Positions 25,912-34,986 of a stretch of DNA of 56,843 nt are shown one piece after another. The notes below the pieces were generated by a model. That model saw nothing but the letters and a program-made list of their open reading frames with translations, made no database searches and had not been told where the DNA came from. The stretch is taken from positions 1 to 56,843 of the forward strand of contig NZ_JAPDHZ010000005.1 of assembly GCF_029525555.1 (NCBI RefSeq), read 5' to 3'. Every line of letters starts with the position of its first letter. Position 1 is the stretch's first letter. This stretch comes from Cohnella ginsengisoli. GTDB lineage: Bacteria > Bacillota > Bacilli > Paenibacillales > Paenibacillaceae. The position numbers and the translations under genes were made by a program.

Positions 25912-26756
25912 AGCTCGGCATTCACGCCTACGCCTGGTGCTCCCAATGGAGCAACGAGACGCTTGGGCTCATTGATCGCGTCAAGGGACTCGGTCTCGAC
26001 TTCATCGAGATTCCGCTCATGACGCTGGACGCATTCGACGCCGCCGCCGTCAAGCGCCGCCTCGAGGACGCCGGTCTCGACGCGGTGACGTCCACGGTGC
26101 TGCTGCGTGGCACCGACATTACGAGCGCCGACCCCGCCGTCCGCGCTGCCGGAATCGCGTATTTAAAAGAATGCGTGCGCGCGACGGCCGCCATCGGCAA
26201 GGCGAATCTGTCCGGCGTCGTCTATTCGCAGCACGTCAAGGAGACGAACGCCCGGCCGACCGAGCAGGAATGGGGCTGGGCGGCGGAGGGGCTTCGCGAG
26301 GCGGCCGTTTATGCGCAGGCATACGGCGTGCAGATCGGCCTCGAGCCCGTCAACCGTTACGAATCGAACCTGGTCAATACGTGCGGGCAGGCGATCGCGC
26401 TGAAGGACATGATCGGCGAGCCGAATATTAAGATCCATCTTGACACGTATCACATGAATATCGAGGAGAAGAGCTTTTACGAAGCGACGAAGGCGGCAGG
26501 CTCGGATCTGATTCACTATCATATTTGCGAAAACGACCGCGGCATCCCCGGCACGGGGCTCGTCGACTGGGACGCGATTTTCCGCGCGCTGTCCGAGATC
26601 GGGTACGCCGGGTATGCCGCGCTGGAGTCGTTCGTCGACGTGACGGACAACATGAACACTTGGGTATGGCGCCAGCTGGCGCCGAGCGGCGACGCGCTCG
26701 TCGAGGAAGGCGTGCGGTTCATTCGAGGCAAAATGGCGGAATACGGCCTCGCCTGA
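25908..26756 (+). CDS. Sugar phosphate isomerase/epimerase, D-tagatose/D-psicose 3-epimerase-like
   Basis: A 282-residue TIM barrel of the AP-endonuclease-2 fold. The metal and catalytic residues of ketose 3-epimerases are in order: Glu in G-L-E-P-V-N-R-Y-E, Asp and His in H-L-D-T-Y-H-M-N-I-E-E, His in Y-H-I-C-E-N-D-R-G-I-P-G-T-G, and the last Glu in A-L-E-S-F-V-D. This set matches the tagatose/allulose 3-epimerase group rather than inosose dehydratase. Translationally coupled to the upstream dehydrogenase. It would invert C3 of a free ketose or ketose phosphate. Confidence 0.87.
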   Translation: MKLGIHAYAWCSQWSNETLGLIDRVKGLGLDFIEIPLMTLDAFDAAAVKRRLEDAGLDAVTSTVLLRGTDITSADPAVRAAGIAYLKECVRATAAIGKANLSGVVYSQHVKETNARPTEQEWGWAAEGLREAAVYAQAYGVQIGLEPVNRYESNLVNTCGQAIALKDMIGEPNIKIHLDTYHMNIEEKSFYEATKAAGSDLIHYHICENDRGIPGTGLVDWDAIFRALSEIGYAGYAALESFVDVTDNMNTWVWRQLAPSGDALVEEGVRFIRGKMAEYGLA

Positions 26757-26804
26757 GCGGGCGATAGGCATTAGCAGGCGAAAGGTGTAAGCAGGCGCAG
26801 GCAG

Positions 26805-26850
26805 ACGTAAGCAGCGTAGGCAGCGTAGGCAGCGTAGGCAGACGTAAGCG
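26805..26850 (+). repeat. Short tandem repeat, CGTAGGCAG units
   Basis: Three exact 9-bp units (26815-26841) are flanked by degenerate ACGTAAGCAG-like units. It lies in the 174-bp spacer between the epimerase gene and fucI. Probably replication slippage; no coding or hairpin role seen. Confidence 0.75.
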
Positions 26851-26930
26851 GGGTCAATTAAATGCGCAAAGGCAGGCCAGTGTTTGCGGGCCAAAAGCGG
26901 AAAGAGCATACAAGTATAGGAGCGAGGCAT

Positions 26931-28721
26931 ATGGCGGATCTTGCACATCGCTACGAGAGCGGATTTCCGAAGATCGGCATCCGTCCGATCATCGATCGCC
27001 GCAAACTCGTGAAGGCGGCAACCCAGGAGATGACGATGGAGCTGGCGCATGAGGCCGCAAAGCTGCTGTCGGCGCAATTGCGATATCCGGACGGAAGCCC
27101 GGTCGAATGCATCGTGAACGACGTCTGCATCTCCGGCCTTAAGGAAGCGGCGGCTTGCGCGGACAAGTTCGCGAAGGAAAAGGTCGGCGTGCTGCTGACC
27201 GTCGCCTCCGGCTGGTGCTACCCGCTCGAGACGATGGAGACGGATGCGCGGCTGCCGCATGCGGTATGGGGCTTCAACGGCACGGAACGCCCTGGCGCGG
27301 TCTATATGGGCGCGCTTCACGCGGCGCACAATCAGAAGGGACTGCCGGTATTTAAAATTTACGGCCGGCACATCCAGGACATCGGCGAGCGGACGATTCC
27401 GGCAGATGCGGCCGACAAGCTGCTGCGCTTCGCGCGAGCGGGCCTCGCGGCGGCGCTGCTGCGCGGCAAGTCATACTTGTCGATCGGCTCGGTGTCGATG
27501 GGCATCGCGGGCTGCATCGTCGAAGACGATTTTTTTCAAAGATATCTCGGGATGAAAAACGCCTACGTCGACATGACGGAGGTGAGCCGCCGCATCGAGC
27601 GCGGCATTTACGACGAGGAAGAGTTCGGCCGTGCGCTCGCTTGGGTGAAGGAAAAGTGCGCCGAAGGCCCGGATCCCAATCCCGCGGCACTAATCATTCC
27701 TGTTGAACGGAAAGCGCAAAACTGGGAGACGGTCGTCAAAATGGCGTTGATCGTCCGGGATCTGATGATCGGCAATCCGCGTCTTGCCGAACGGGGCTAC
27801 GAGGAAGAAGCGTACGGTTATAACGCGATCGCGTCCGGTTTCCAGGGACAGCGGGAGTGGACCGATCACCTGCCGAGCGCGGACTTCCTCGAAGCGGTGC
27901 TGAACAGCTCGTTCGATTGGAACGGCACGCGGGAGCCCTACATCGTCGCGACGGAAAACGATAATCTGAACGCGGTGACGATGCTGTTCCAGCATTACTT
28001 GACGAACACGGCGCAAATCTTCGCCGACGTGCGCGCCTACTGGAGTCCGGAGGCGGTGGCCCGCGTGACCGGCCATAAGCTCGAAGGACGCGCGGCCGGC
28101 GGGGTGCTGCACCTGATCAATTCGGGACCGGCGGCGCTCGACGGCACGGGCGAGATGACGAAGGACGGGCTGCCCACGATGAAGCCGCACTGGGAGATCA
28201 CCGAGGCGGAGATCGACCGCTGCCTCGCGGCGACGTCCTGGCGACCGACCTACATGGATCAGTTCGCGGGCGGCGGGCACTCGACGGACTTCCTGACGCG
28301 CGGCGGCATGCCCGCCACGATGGCGAGGGTCAATCTTGTCGAAGGCGTCGGTCCGGTGCTGCAGCTGGCAGAAGGCTATACGGTCGAGCTGCCGGAGGAC
28401 GTACATGCCGCGCTTGACGAGCGAACGACGCCCACCTGGCCGACGACCTGGTTCGTGCCGAATCTCGTGCCGGGTGATCCGGTTTTCGACGATGCCTACA
28501 CGGTCATGGAGCATTGGGGCTCCAACCACTGCGTCGTCAGCTGCGGTCATATCGGGGACGATCTCGTCACGCTGGCGAGCATTCTGCGCATCCCGGTCAA
28601 TATGCACAACGTCGACGCGAAGCGGCTGCTGCGGCCGAGCGCCTGGAGCGCGTTCGGCACGAAGGATCCGGAAGGCGCGGACTACCGGGCATGCGCGGCA
28701 TACGGTCCTTTGTATAAATAA
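26931..28721 (+). CDS. fucI: L-fucose isomerase
   Basis: A 596-residue aldose-ketose isomerase closely resembling E. coli FucI along its whole length. Conserved blocks: G-I-R-P-I-I-D, W-G-F-N-G-T-E-R-P-G-A-V-Y, S-M-G-I-A-G, N-A-I-A-S-G-F-Q-G-Q-R, the metal Glu in V-A-T-E-N-D-N, Asp in F-A-D-V-R-A-Y-W-S-P-E-A, and His in H-W-G-S-N-H. Mn-dependent; L-fucose to L-fuculose, also D-arabinose. The ATG at 26931 has AGGAGCG 9 nt upstream; the longer open frame from 26862 lacks an RBS. No fuculose-phosphate aldolase is adjacent. Confidence 0.95.
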   Translation: MADLAHRYESGFPKIGIRPIIDRRKLVKAATQEMTMELAHEAAKLLSAQLRYPDGSPVECIVNDVCISGLKEAAACADKFAKEKVGVLLTVASGWCYPLETMETDARLPHAVWGFNGTERPGAVYMGALHAAHNQKGLPVFKIYGRHIQDIGERTIPADAADKLLRFARAGLAAALLRGKSYLSIGSVSMGIAGCIVEDDFFQRYLGMKNAYVDMTEVSRRIERGIYDEEEFGRALAWVKEKCAEGPDPNPAALIIPVERKAQNWETVVKMALIVRDLMIGNPRLAERGYEEEAYGYNAIASGFQGQREWTDHLPSADFLEAVLNSSFDWNGTREPYIVATENDNLNAVTMLFQHYLTNTAQIFADVRAYWSPEAVARVTGHKLEGRAAGGVLHLINSGPAALDGTGEMTKDGLPTMKPHWEITEAEIDRCLAATSWRPTYMDQFAGGGHSTDFLTRGGMPATMARVNLVEGVGPVLQLAEGYTVELPEDVHAALDERTTPTWPTTWFVPNLVPGDPVFDDAYTVMEHWGSNHCVVSCGHIGDDLVTLASILRIPVNMHNVDAKRLLRPSAWSAFGTKDPEGADYRACAAYGPLYK

Positions 28722-28914
28722 GGGGAAAAGGCGGCAGAAGCTGTCGCCAATGCGTTAAAGACGCACTTGTATACGCATCCAGAACTGATGTATACAACAG
28801 ACTGTCGCTCGAGGAGATGAAGGGAAGTGCGGCTCGATCGACAAGTTTATCGAAGAAGGACTCGGCGTTACGAAGCAGGGACGCGCCAAGCTGAAGGCGA
28901 TGTACACGGAATAG
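28722..28914 (+). pseudogene. Degraded C-terminal fragment resembling a tyrosine/serine phosphatase
   Basis: Just after fucI, a short stretch ends G-S-I-D-K-F-I-E-E-G-L-G-V-T and stops at 28914. This resembles the C-terminal helix of Y_phosphatase3-type protein phosphatases. The preceding bases can be read as A-E-A-V-A-N-A-L-K only in another frame, and the catalytic H-C-x5-R is absent. It looks like gene debris. No intact gene is visible from 28722 to 29218, which otherwise holds the terminator at 28947. Confidence 0.35.
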
Positions 28915-28946
28915 GATCCTGCTGTGCGATTCCTATACAACGAAAG

Positions 28947-28990
28947 AGCGAGACGGAGAGCCGTATTTACGGTTCGCCGTCTCGCTTTTT
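28947..28990 (+). terminator. Intrinsic terminator of the sugar operon
   Basis: AGCGAGACGG and CCGTCTCGCT form a perfect 10-bp stem with an inner GCCGTATTTACGGT helix, followed by TTTT. Confidence 0.87.
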
Positions 28991-29218
28991 CATGATGCGC
29001 CCCTTCCGCGTGAATCCGATTCCCCGACGTTAGCGCCTTCCCGCCTCGAAACGAGACGAGTAACCATCGTTCCGAAGATGCTGATCATGACGACGACCAA
29101 TCAAAAGACCCAAGGCATGGTTTAACTGGCGCACTTAAATAATGATTTAAGGATGGCTTCATCGCTCGTTTAGTTATCGCGAATAATGTAAGGAAGCAGG
29201 CGAAGGAGGGGTTCGACA

Positions 29219-29794
29219 ATGCGGCGTCTATCGGTTATATTTCTATCGTTAATGCTGTTAACGATTTGGGCGGCGCAGGCGTCGGCTGAAGTCGTTCCTT
29301 CGCTTTCCGTTGTAGACTTTCGATACGATTGCGCAGGGAACGGCGTACCTACGATCTATCTCACGTTAATCAACGCTAGCCAAAAGCCGCTGCAGCCTGT
29401 CGTGAAGGTGACCGTTAACCAGGCGTATTCAACCAGTCAAGATGCTTATCGATATCGAAAAAAAGCGTCGCTTCGAACCAAAGTCTTGTCCCTCGTCTTG
29501 TCGGACGGCAAAGAGCGAGTTGGCTTGACTTTGGACAAACGGCTGAAGCCCGGAGACTACGAGGCGATCGTCGAATTTCCGCAAATGGACAAGCTGAATG
29601 ACAGAAGGTTCGACTTCAACGTCACCGAATCCGATCCAATGACGGGGATGCGACCGCTTCAACAAAAGCAACCGGCTGACTTCGGCGATTTAAAGCCGGC
29701 AGCTTGGCGAACAGCGCTCGCCGTATTTTTGCCCGCGACCGTCGCAGCCGTCATCTCGGCAGTCGTTTTAAGACGAAGGAGATCTCATCGATGA
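29219..29794 (+). CDS. Hypothetical exported membrane-anchored protein
   Basis: A 191-residue protein with an N-terminal signal peptide (residues 1-23, A-Q-A-S-A cleavage region), an extracytoplasmic beta-rich domain and a C-terminal membrane helix (about 164-185) ending in basic R-R-R-R-S-H-R. This is a sortase-free C-terminal anchor. No family recognised with certainty; the fold resembles extracytoplasmic beta-sandwich domains of NEAT-like or FixG-like length. GAAGGAGG precedes the ATG. Its stop overlaps the PAP2 gene start (ATGA), so they are coupled. Confidence 0.65.
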   Translation: MRRLSVIFLSLMLLTIWAAQASAEVVPSLSVVDFRYDCAGNGVPTIYLTLINASQKPLQPVVKVTVNQAYSTSQDAYRYRKKASLRTKVLSLVLSDGKERVGLTLDKRLKPGDYEAIVEFPQMDKLNDRRFDFNVTESDPMTGMRPLQQKQPADFGDLKPAAWRTALAVFLPATVAAVISAVVLRRRRSHR

Positions 29795-30438
29795 AATTTA
29801 CGCTCAAGCTGAGCGCGGCCTTGCTGCTGAGTATCCTTTTCGCCGCAGGGTTCGGCCTCGTTGCGCTGCTGGTAGGCTACCATCGTTTGAACGTATTCGA
29901 CCGTTCGGTCATTCGCTTCGTGCAAGGCTGGGAGTCCCCGCCGCTGTCGCACGTCATGAAGTTTTTCACGGCCATCGGGGCTGGCTTGCCTGTAACGGCG
30001 ATCGCGGTCGGTATCGTCTTGCTCTTGTTTTTCGTGCTAAAGCACCGGCGCGAGCTCATCTTGTTTGTTTTTGTGCTGGGCGGATCCCAATTGCTCAATG
30101 TGATTCTGAAGCTCGCATTCCACCGCGAACGCCCCGATATTCACCGGATCATTCAGGTGGCCGGCTACAGCTTTCCGAGCGGGCACTCGATGGGCGCGTT
30201 CAGCCTTTATGGCGTATCGGCGTACTTGCTGTGGAAGCATATTCCTGCACGGTGGGGAAGAGCGATCCTGATCGCGGCCAGCGCGGCGCTCGTGTTGGCG
30301 ATCGGCGTCAGCCGAATATACTTGGGCGTTCACTATCCGAGCGACGTGATCGGCGGCTATCTGGCCAGCGGATTTTGGCTCGCCTCGTCCATCTGGGTAT
30401 ACCGCAAATACGACAAGCGCCGCGTCCGTCAGTCGTGA
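29791..30438 (+). CDS. PAP2-family membrane phosphatase
   Basis: A 215-residue, six-helix integral membrane phosphatase. The three catalytic motifs are present: K-L-A-F-H-R-E-R-P, the P-S-G-H motif in S-F-P-S-G-H-S-M-G-A-F, and S-R-I-Y-L-G-V-H-Y-P-S-D-V. Such enzymes dephosphorylate undecaprenyl pyrophosphate or phosphatidic acid/PGP. Size and motif spacing fit the YodM/BcrC-like group. Translationally coupled to the upstream exported protein; the substrate is not fixed by sequence. Confidence 0.9.
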   Translation: MKFTLKLSAALLLSILFAAGFGLVALLVGYHRLNVFDRSVIRFVQGWESPPLSHVMKFFTAIGAGLPVTAIAVGIVLLLFFVLKHRRELILFVFVLGGSQLLNVILKLAFHRERPDIHRIIQVAGYSFPSGHSMGAFSLYGVSAYLLWKHIPARWGRAILIAASAALVLAIGVSRIYLGVHYPSDVIGGYLASGFWLASSIWVYRKYDKRRVRQS

Positions 30439-30512
30439 CTGCGGTATTTTAGCGCAGTGGGCCGAGTCCGTCGTGGATTCGGTTCCGATCACCGGCCGCC
30501 GAAGTGAAAAAC

Positions 30513-30538
30513 AAAAAAGGCGATGACGTAGTCATCGC
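30513..30538 (-). terminator. Intrinsic terminator after the M20 amidohydrolase
   Basis: GCGATGAC-TAC-GTCATCGC on the minus strand, followed by CTTTTTTG. Confidence 0.82.
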
Positions 30539-30590
30539 GAGAGAAGCGATTTACTGCAAGACGAATGTAAGGTGAAGCGACTGGAAGCGG

Positions 30591-31780
30591 CTAGGCCTGT
30601 TCTAAATAATGCACAGCAGCGGAAGCGAGCATCGCCGCCCCGACAGGAAGAGCGCTCTCGTCCAAGTCGAACATCGGGTGGTGCAGCGGATAAGACGTCC
30701 GCTCCGTACCGTCGCCGACGCCAAGCCAGAATAAGGCGGACGGCACTTCCCGCGCGACGAAGGCGAAGTCTTCTCCGCCCATGGTCGGCCGTTCGTTGAA
30801 CCATCTGCCGATACCGAGCGTCCGGTCTGCCGTATGCTTGACGAGCTCCGTCATGCCTTCGTCGTTGATGACCATCGGGTAGCTGAACTTGTAATCGCAT
30901 TCGTAAGCGGATCCGAACGAGTCGGTGACGCCCCGTACGATCCGTTCGATTCTGGCAGGCATGAGCGCTTGCAGGGCAGGGTTCAAGGTGCGGACCGTTC
31001 CGATTAATTCAACCTCCGGGGCGATGACGTTGGAGGCGAATCCCCCCCTTGGATCTGTCCGATCGTCACGACCACCGAATCCAGCGGGTCCGTCTGGCGG
31101 CTCGCGATCGTCTGCAGCGCAGTGATCACTTGCGCGGCGATCGGGATGGCGTCGATCGTCTGGTGCGGCGCCGCGGCATGCCCGCCGCGGCCGATGATCC
31201 GGATGCGGATGCGATCCGCCGCGGCGTAAAACGTGCCCGAGCCGACGCCGATCCTGCCGGTGTCTATCGTTGGCTTCACATGCAGGGCAAAGGCGGCATC
31301 TACGCGCGGATGATCGAGAACGCCGTCGTCGATCATGGCTTTGGCGCCGGCCAGTCCTTCCTCTGCAGGCTGAAACATGAATTTGATATGGCCCTTGCGC
31401 GGCGCGTCGCATGAGGCGAGCAGCTGCGCCGCGGTCATGAGCATGGCCGTATGTCCGTCATGGCCGCACAAGTGGGCTTTCCCTTTCGCGATAGAAGCAT
31501 AATCCGCCGTCTTGCCGTCCGGAATCGGCAGGGCGTCCATATCGGCTCTGAGCAGTACCGTCGGCCCGGGTTCCGTCCCCTGCAGCAGGCCGACGACGCC
31601 GGTTTTGCCTACGCCCGTACGTACCTCGAGGCCCAACCGGGTCAAATGATCCGCCACGATGCCGGCCGTTCTATTTTCTTCATAACCGAGCTCGGGGTTC
31701 CGGTGAAAGTCGCGCCGCCATGCGGACAACTGCGCACGCATGTCCAGGGCGGCTTGATAGAAGGGATGTCGTTCGGTCAT
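30591..31780 (-). CDS. M20-family amidohydrolase (N-acyl-amino-acid/hippurate hydrolase-like, frameshifted)
   Basis: About 396 residues of the M20D aminoacylase family. The di-metal site is visible: C-G-H-D-G-H-T-A-M-L near residue 100 and Q-P-A-E-E-G-L-A-G-A near 135. The lid domain has G-R-G-G-H-A-A-A-P-H-Q, and the C-terminal M-G-G-E-D-F-A closes the site. One extra C in the C7 run 31042-31048 splits the gene in the conserved I-Q-G-G-x-A-x-N-V-I-A-P segment. The start at 31780 gives the normal length. Likely removes an acyl group from an amino acid or peptide. Confidence 0.9.
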
Positions 31781-32027
31781 GTCTTATTCCTCTCCTTGTC
31801 CCCATCGCTTAAAATTTTGGGAATAGTCAGTTAGCGCCACATTGAGCATAGTCGAACCAGGCGTATAAAGGGCCGGGTCTACCTTGCATTTTATAGGGGA
31901 TTCTTATGTTTATGTTTACACCCCGTTAAAGAACGCTTCATTCGCCGATTAGGATCGAGCATTATATTGAAGGTAAGAGCCTGCGCTTCGCGCCTGCCGC
32001 GCAAAGCGTATCGAGGGGGGAACGGCG

Positions 32028-33218
32028 ATGGAGGAACGGGCAGGGAAAATCCTGATCGTATACGCAAGGTTCGGGGACGGCCATTACCAGGTATCCAAGG
32101 CGCTCGAGCAGCAATTCGCTTCGCATCCGGGGACGCGGTTCGAATTGCATCTCGTCGATCTGTTCGCGGAAGCGCATCCCGCGATGGACGCGATCGTCCG
32201 CTGCGCGTATGCCAAGAGCATGACCTGGTTCCCGAAAACGTACGGCTGGAGCTACAAGGTCACCAACGGCATGAAGCACGATCGCCCGCTCGGCAGATGG
32301 CTGCATGCCTTCGGCCAAAGCAAGATGGCTGCGCTTCTGCGGACGATCAAGCCCGACGCGGTCATCCACACGTTTCCGTTCCTCGCGACATACCGGGCCA
32401 TGGCGTCCTCGGGCATCGCGATCCCGACCTACACCGTCATTACCGATTACGAGCTGCATACCCGCTGGATCCATCCGCTCACGGACGGCTACTTCGTGGC
32501 GACGGAGGAGATGAAGGCGCAGATCGCCGGCATGGGCATCCGCGAAGATCGCATCCATGTCACGGGCATTCCGATTCGCGGGCAGTTCCGCGGCGAGCGC
32601 CGTTCAAGGCTGGAGATATGCGGCGAAAAGGGACTCGATCCAGATCGGACGTACGTCCTCGTCATGATCGGCGCGCTGTCGGATCCCGAACGGCTGGTCG
32701 ATTCGCTGCTGACACTGGAACTGTCCGCCACGCTGCTGCTCGTCGCCGGCCGCAACGCCAGGCTCTGCAGCAGGCTCGAAAAGCGCTACGAAAGCCGAAC
32801 TGAGGTGCAGGTGATCGGCTATACGGATCGCATCGAAGCGTACATGTCCGTCGCGTCTTGCATCGTCACGAAGGCAGGGGCGGTCACGCTAACCGAGGCG
32901 ATCGCGATGGGCGTACCCGTCGTCGTGTACAAACCGATACCGGGCCAAGAGCAAGGCAATGCGGAATACTGGGGACGGAGGCAAGCGCTGCGCATGGCCA
33001 AGGACGCGGCATCTCTCCGCGAAGCCGTGGCGCTCGCGATCCGAAGCCGCGAAAATCCGCCTGCAAGTCCGATCGTGCCAAAGGACGCTTCGCGTGTCAT
33101 CGTAGCCGAAGTGCTCTGCGGCGGAGGCGCGGGACAGCTAGCGAAGCGGTCCTCGGGTATGCCTTCGCCGTCCGGTTGGCCGACGTTCGACCCGCGATTG
33201 ATAAAATCCGGGCCATAA
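32028..33218 (+). CDS. Processive diacylglycerol beta-glycosyltransferase-like protein (UgtP/MGDG synthase family)
   Basis: A 396-residue GT28-type glycosyltransferase. The N-terminal lipid-acceptor domain shows G-D-G-H-Y-Q-V-S-K-A-L, the family's G-x-G-H motif, and the T-V-I-T-D-Y-E-L-H-x-x-W strand. The C-terminal donor domain has K-A-G-A-V-T-L-T-E-A-I-A-M-G-V-P-V and P-G-Q-E-Q-G-N-A-E-Y, typical of UDP-sugar binding. It would make glucosyl- or galactosyl-diacylglycerols in the cytoplasmic membrane, used as glycolipids or lipoteichoic-acid anchors. The ATG follows GAGGGGGGA by 6 nt. Intact. Confidence 0.87.
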   Translation: MEERAGKILIVYARFGDGHYQVSKALEQQFASHPGTRFELHLVDLFAEAHPAMDAIVRCAYAKSMTWFPKTYGWSYKVTNGMKHDRPLGRWLHAFGQSKMAALLRTIKPDAVIHTFPFLATYRAMASSGIAIPTYTVITDYELHTRWIHPLTDGYFVATEEMKAQIAGMGIREDRIHVTGIPIRGQFRGERRSRLEICGEKGLDPDRTYVLVMIGALSDPERLVDSLLTLELSATLLLVAGRNARLCSRLEKRYESRTEVQVIGYTDRIEAYMSVASCIVTKAGAVTLTEAIAMGVPVVVYKPIPGQEQGNAEYWGRRQALRMAKDAASLREAVALAIRSRENPPASPIVPKDASRVIVAEVLCGGGAGQLAKRSSGMPSPSGWPTFDPRLIKSGP

Positions 33219-33290
33219 AGGAAAAGCCGGGGCCGGCAGCGAATCAAACGAAGGAGCACAAGTCCTATCGATTGAAAGGGAGGCCGGCCC

Positions 33291-33666
33291 GTGGCGCAAT
33301 TTTCGCAAGTCATACCGATCCTGCGCATTTTCGACGAAGCCATCGCAAAGACGTTTTACTTGGACTTTTTAGGCTTTTCGCTGGACTGGGAGCATCGGTT
33401 CGAACCCGAAATGCCGCTCTATATGCAGATCTCCAAAGGCAGCATTCAAATTCATCTGAGCGAGCATCACGGGGATTGCTGTCCCGGCGCGGGGATTCGT
33501 ATCAACATGAGCGGCGTGCGGGAGTTCCAAAAAAGAACTGATCGATAAAAAATACATGTATGCCAGGCCTGGTTTGCAAAAAACGCCGTGGAATTCCGAA
33601 GAATGCACCGTGACGGATCCTTTTGGCAACCGTCTGGTGTTTTGCGAGTATCTAGAAGCCGAATGA
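33291..33666 (+). CDS. Glyoxalase/bleomycin-resistance-fold protein (frameshifted)
   Basis: A 124-residue VOC-superfamily protein. The start V/M-A-Q-F-S-Q-V-I-P-I-L-R-I-F-D, F-Y-L-D-F-L-G-F-S-L-D-W-E-H and the terminal V-T-D-P-F-G-N-R-L-V-F-C-E are the glyoxalase-superfamily beta-alpha-beta signature used by bleomycin-binding proteins. The start is GTG at 33291 with AAAGGGAGG 7 nt upstream. One extra A in the A6 run 33529-33534 truncates the protein as read; removal gives E-F-Q-K-E-L-I-D-K-K-Y-M. The substrate or drug is unknown. Confidence 0.82.
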
Positions 33667-33776
33667 AAACCAAACGTATCTACGAACCGTTCGACGAATC
33701 GGACGGCAAACGGATCCTGGCCCGGTCGAAGCGCCGGGCGGAGAGCGAAGCGCAAATCGCAATGCCATTAGGATGA
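33663..33776 (+). pseudogene. Truncated DUF488-family remnant
   Basis: It overlaps the stop of the glyoxalase-like gene by ATGA. The 37 residues start M-K-T-K-R-I-Y-E-P-F-D-E-S-D-G-K-R-I-L, matching the N-terminus of DUF488 proteins (about 115 residues), then degenerate and stop. The D-R-L-W-P-R-G motif is lost. Either an internal deletion or a recent frameshift. Confidence 0.45.
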
Positions 33777-33839
33777 TTCCTCCATCTAAGTTAATATAGA
33801 TCATAAGCTTGGCAACCCGATGGAGGAAGGATGATCGAT

Positions 33840-34826
33840 ATGGAGTACGTAAAACTGGGGAATACCGGACTGGACGTATCCAGGCTTTGTCTGGGCTGCA
33901 TGAGCTTCGGAGACGCGAGCCGTTGGACGCATCCGTGGATTCTCGACGAGGAGAACAGCCGTCCGATCATCCGAAAGGCGCTTGATCTGGGCATCAACTT
34001 TTTCGATACGGCCAATGTTTATTCGACGGGCGCGAGCGAAGAGATCGTCGGTCGGGCTTTGAAGGCGTATGCGAACCGGGACGAGGTCGTCATCGCGACG
34101 AAGGTGCACTTCCGCATGCGTCCGGGACCTAACGGCGCAGGGCTATCCCGAAAGGCGATCTTTAGCGAGATCGACTACAGCCTGAAGCGGCTCGGAACCG
34201 ACTATGTGGATCTATATCAGATTCATCGCTGGGACTACGACACGCCCATCGAAGAGACGATGGAGGCTTTGCATGACGTGGTCAAGGCAGGAAAAGCAAG
34301 ATATATAGGCGCCTCCGCGATGTTCGCTTGGCAGTTCCTCAAGGCGCTGCATACCGCGGAGAATAACGGCTGGACGCGGTTCGTTTCCATGCAGAACCAT
34401 TACAATCTACAGTATAGAGAAGAGGAGCGGGAGATGCTCCCGCTTTGCAAGGAAGAGAAAATCGCCGTGATCCCATACAGCCCGCTCGCGTCCGGCAGGC
34501 TGCTGCGCGATCCGGGCGTCACGACGGCTCGCTTCGAAACCGACGAGGCCCAGCGGACGAAGTACGACGCGATGCAAGCAGCCGATCGGCCGATCGCGGA
34601 TCGGGTCGCGGCGATCGCGGCGCAACGAGGCATTCCTCGCGTACAGGTCGCGCTTGCCTGGATGCTGCAAAAGGACATCGTCGCTTCGCCGATCATCGGC
34701 GTGACGAGCATGTCCCAGCTCGAAGAAGCGATACCTGCGCTGTCCGTCAAGCTGACGCCGGAAGAGATCGCATCGCTCGAACAACCGTATGTACCGCACC
34801 CGGTCGTCGGCGCCATCGCGAGATAA
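33840..34826 (+). CDS. Aldo/keto reductase
   Basis: A 328-residue NADPH-dependent oxidoreductase with the (alpha/beta)8 AKR fold. The catalytic tetrad is present: Asp and Tyr in F-F-D-T-A-N-V-Y-S, Lys in I-A-T-K-V-H, and His in Y-Q-I-H-R-W-D. The P-Y-S-P-L-A-S-G-R-L-L segment and the late S-P-I-I-G-V-T-S-M-S-Q-L cofactor loop resemble YajO/potassium-channel-beta type members. The ATG at 33840 is preferred over 33831 because GGAGGAAGG lies directly against the first. Intact; followed by a terminator. Confidence 0.92.
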   Translation: MEYVKLGNTGLDVSRLCLGCMSFGDASRWTHPWILDEENSRPIIRKALDLGINFFDTANVYSTGASEEIVGRALKAYANRDEVVIATKVHFRMRPGPNGAGLSRKAIFSEIDYSLKRLGTDYVDLYQIHRWDYDTPIEETMEALHDVVKAGKARYIGASAMFAWQFLKALHTAENNGWTRFVSMQNHYNLQYREEEREMLPLCKEEKIAVIPYSPLASGRLLRDPGVTTARFETDEAQRTKYDAMQAADRPIADRVAAIAAQRGIPRVQVALAWMLQKDIVASPIIGVTSMSQLEEAIPALSVKLTPEEIASLEQPYVPHPVVGAIAR

Positions 34827-34846
34827 CAGCAGATCCAGGAATAAAA

Positions 34847-34873
34847 GGCACGCCTTTATGGCGTGCTTTTTCG
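34847..34873 (+). terminator. Intrinsic terminator
   Basis: GCACGCC-TTTAT-GGCGTGC followed by TTTTT, just after the aldo/keto reductase. Confidence 0.88.
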
Positions 34874-34986
34874 TCGTCTGTGAGGGGATTTTGCATTTTG
34901 CGCGCCTCGCAGTTATGCGTCGCATATTTTCGTTCGCCGATTGGGAAAATATAGCCATCGGGGTTCTTTTGGGGAGGGCATCTCAT

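Noticed and set aside
26757..26930. CRISPR array
   Set aside because: Repeats are 9 bp, directly abutting, without spacers or cas genes.
28998..29118. Minus-strand frame M-P-W-V-F-stop-L-V-V-V-M-I-S-I-F-G, a possible small membrane peptide
   Set aside because: It has an in-frame TGA, no ribosome binding site and no recognisable relative.
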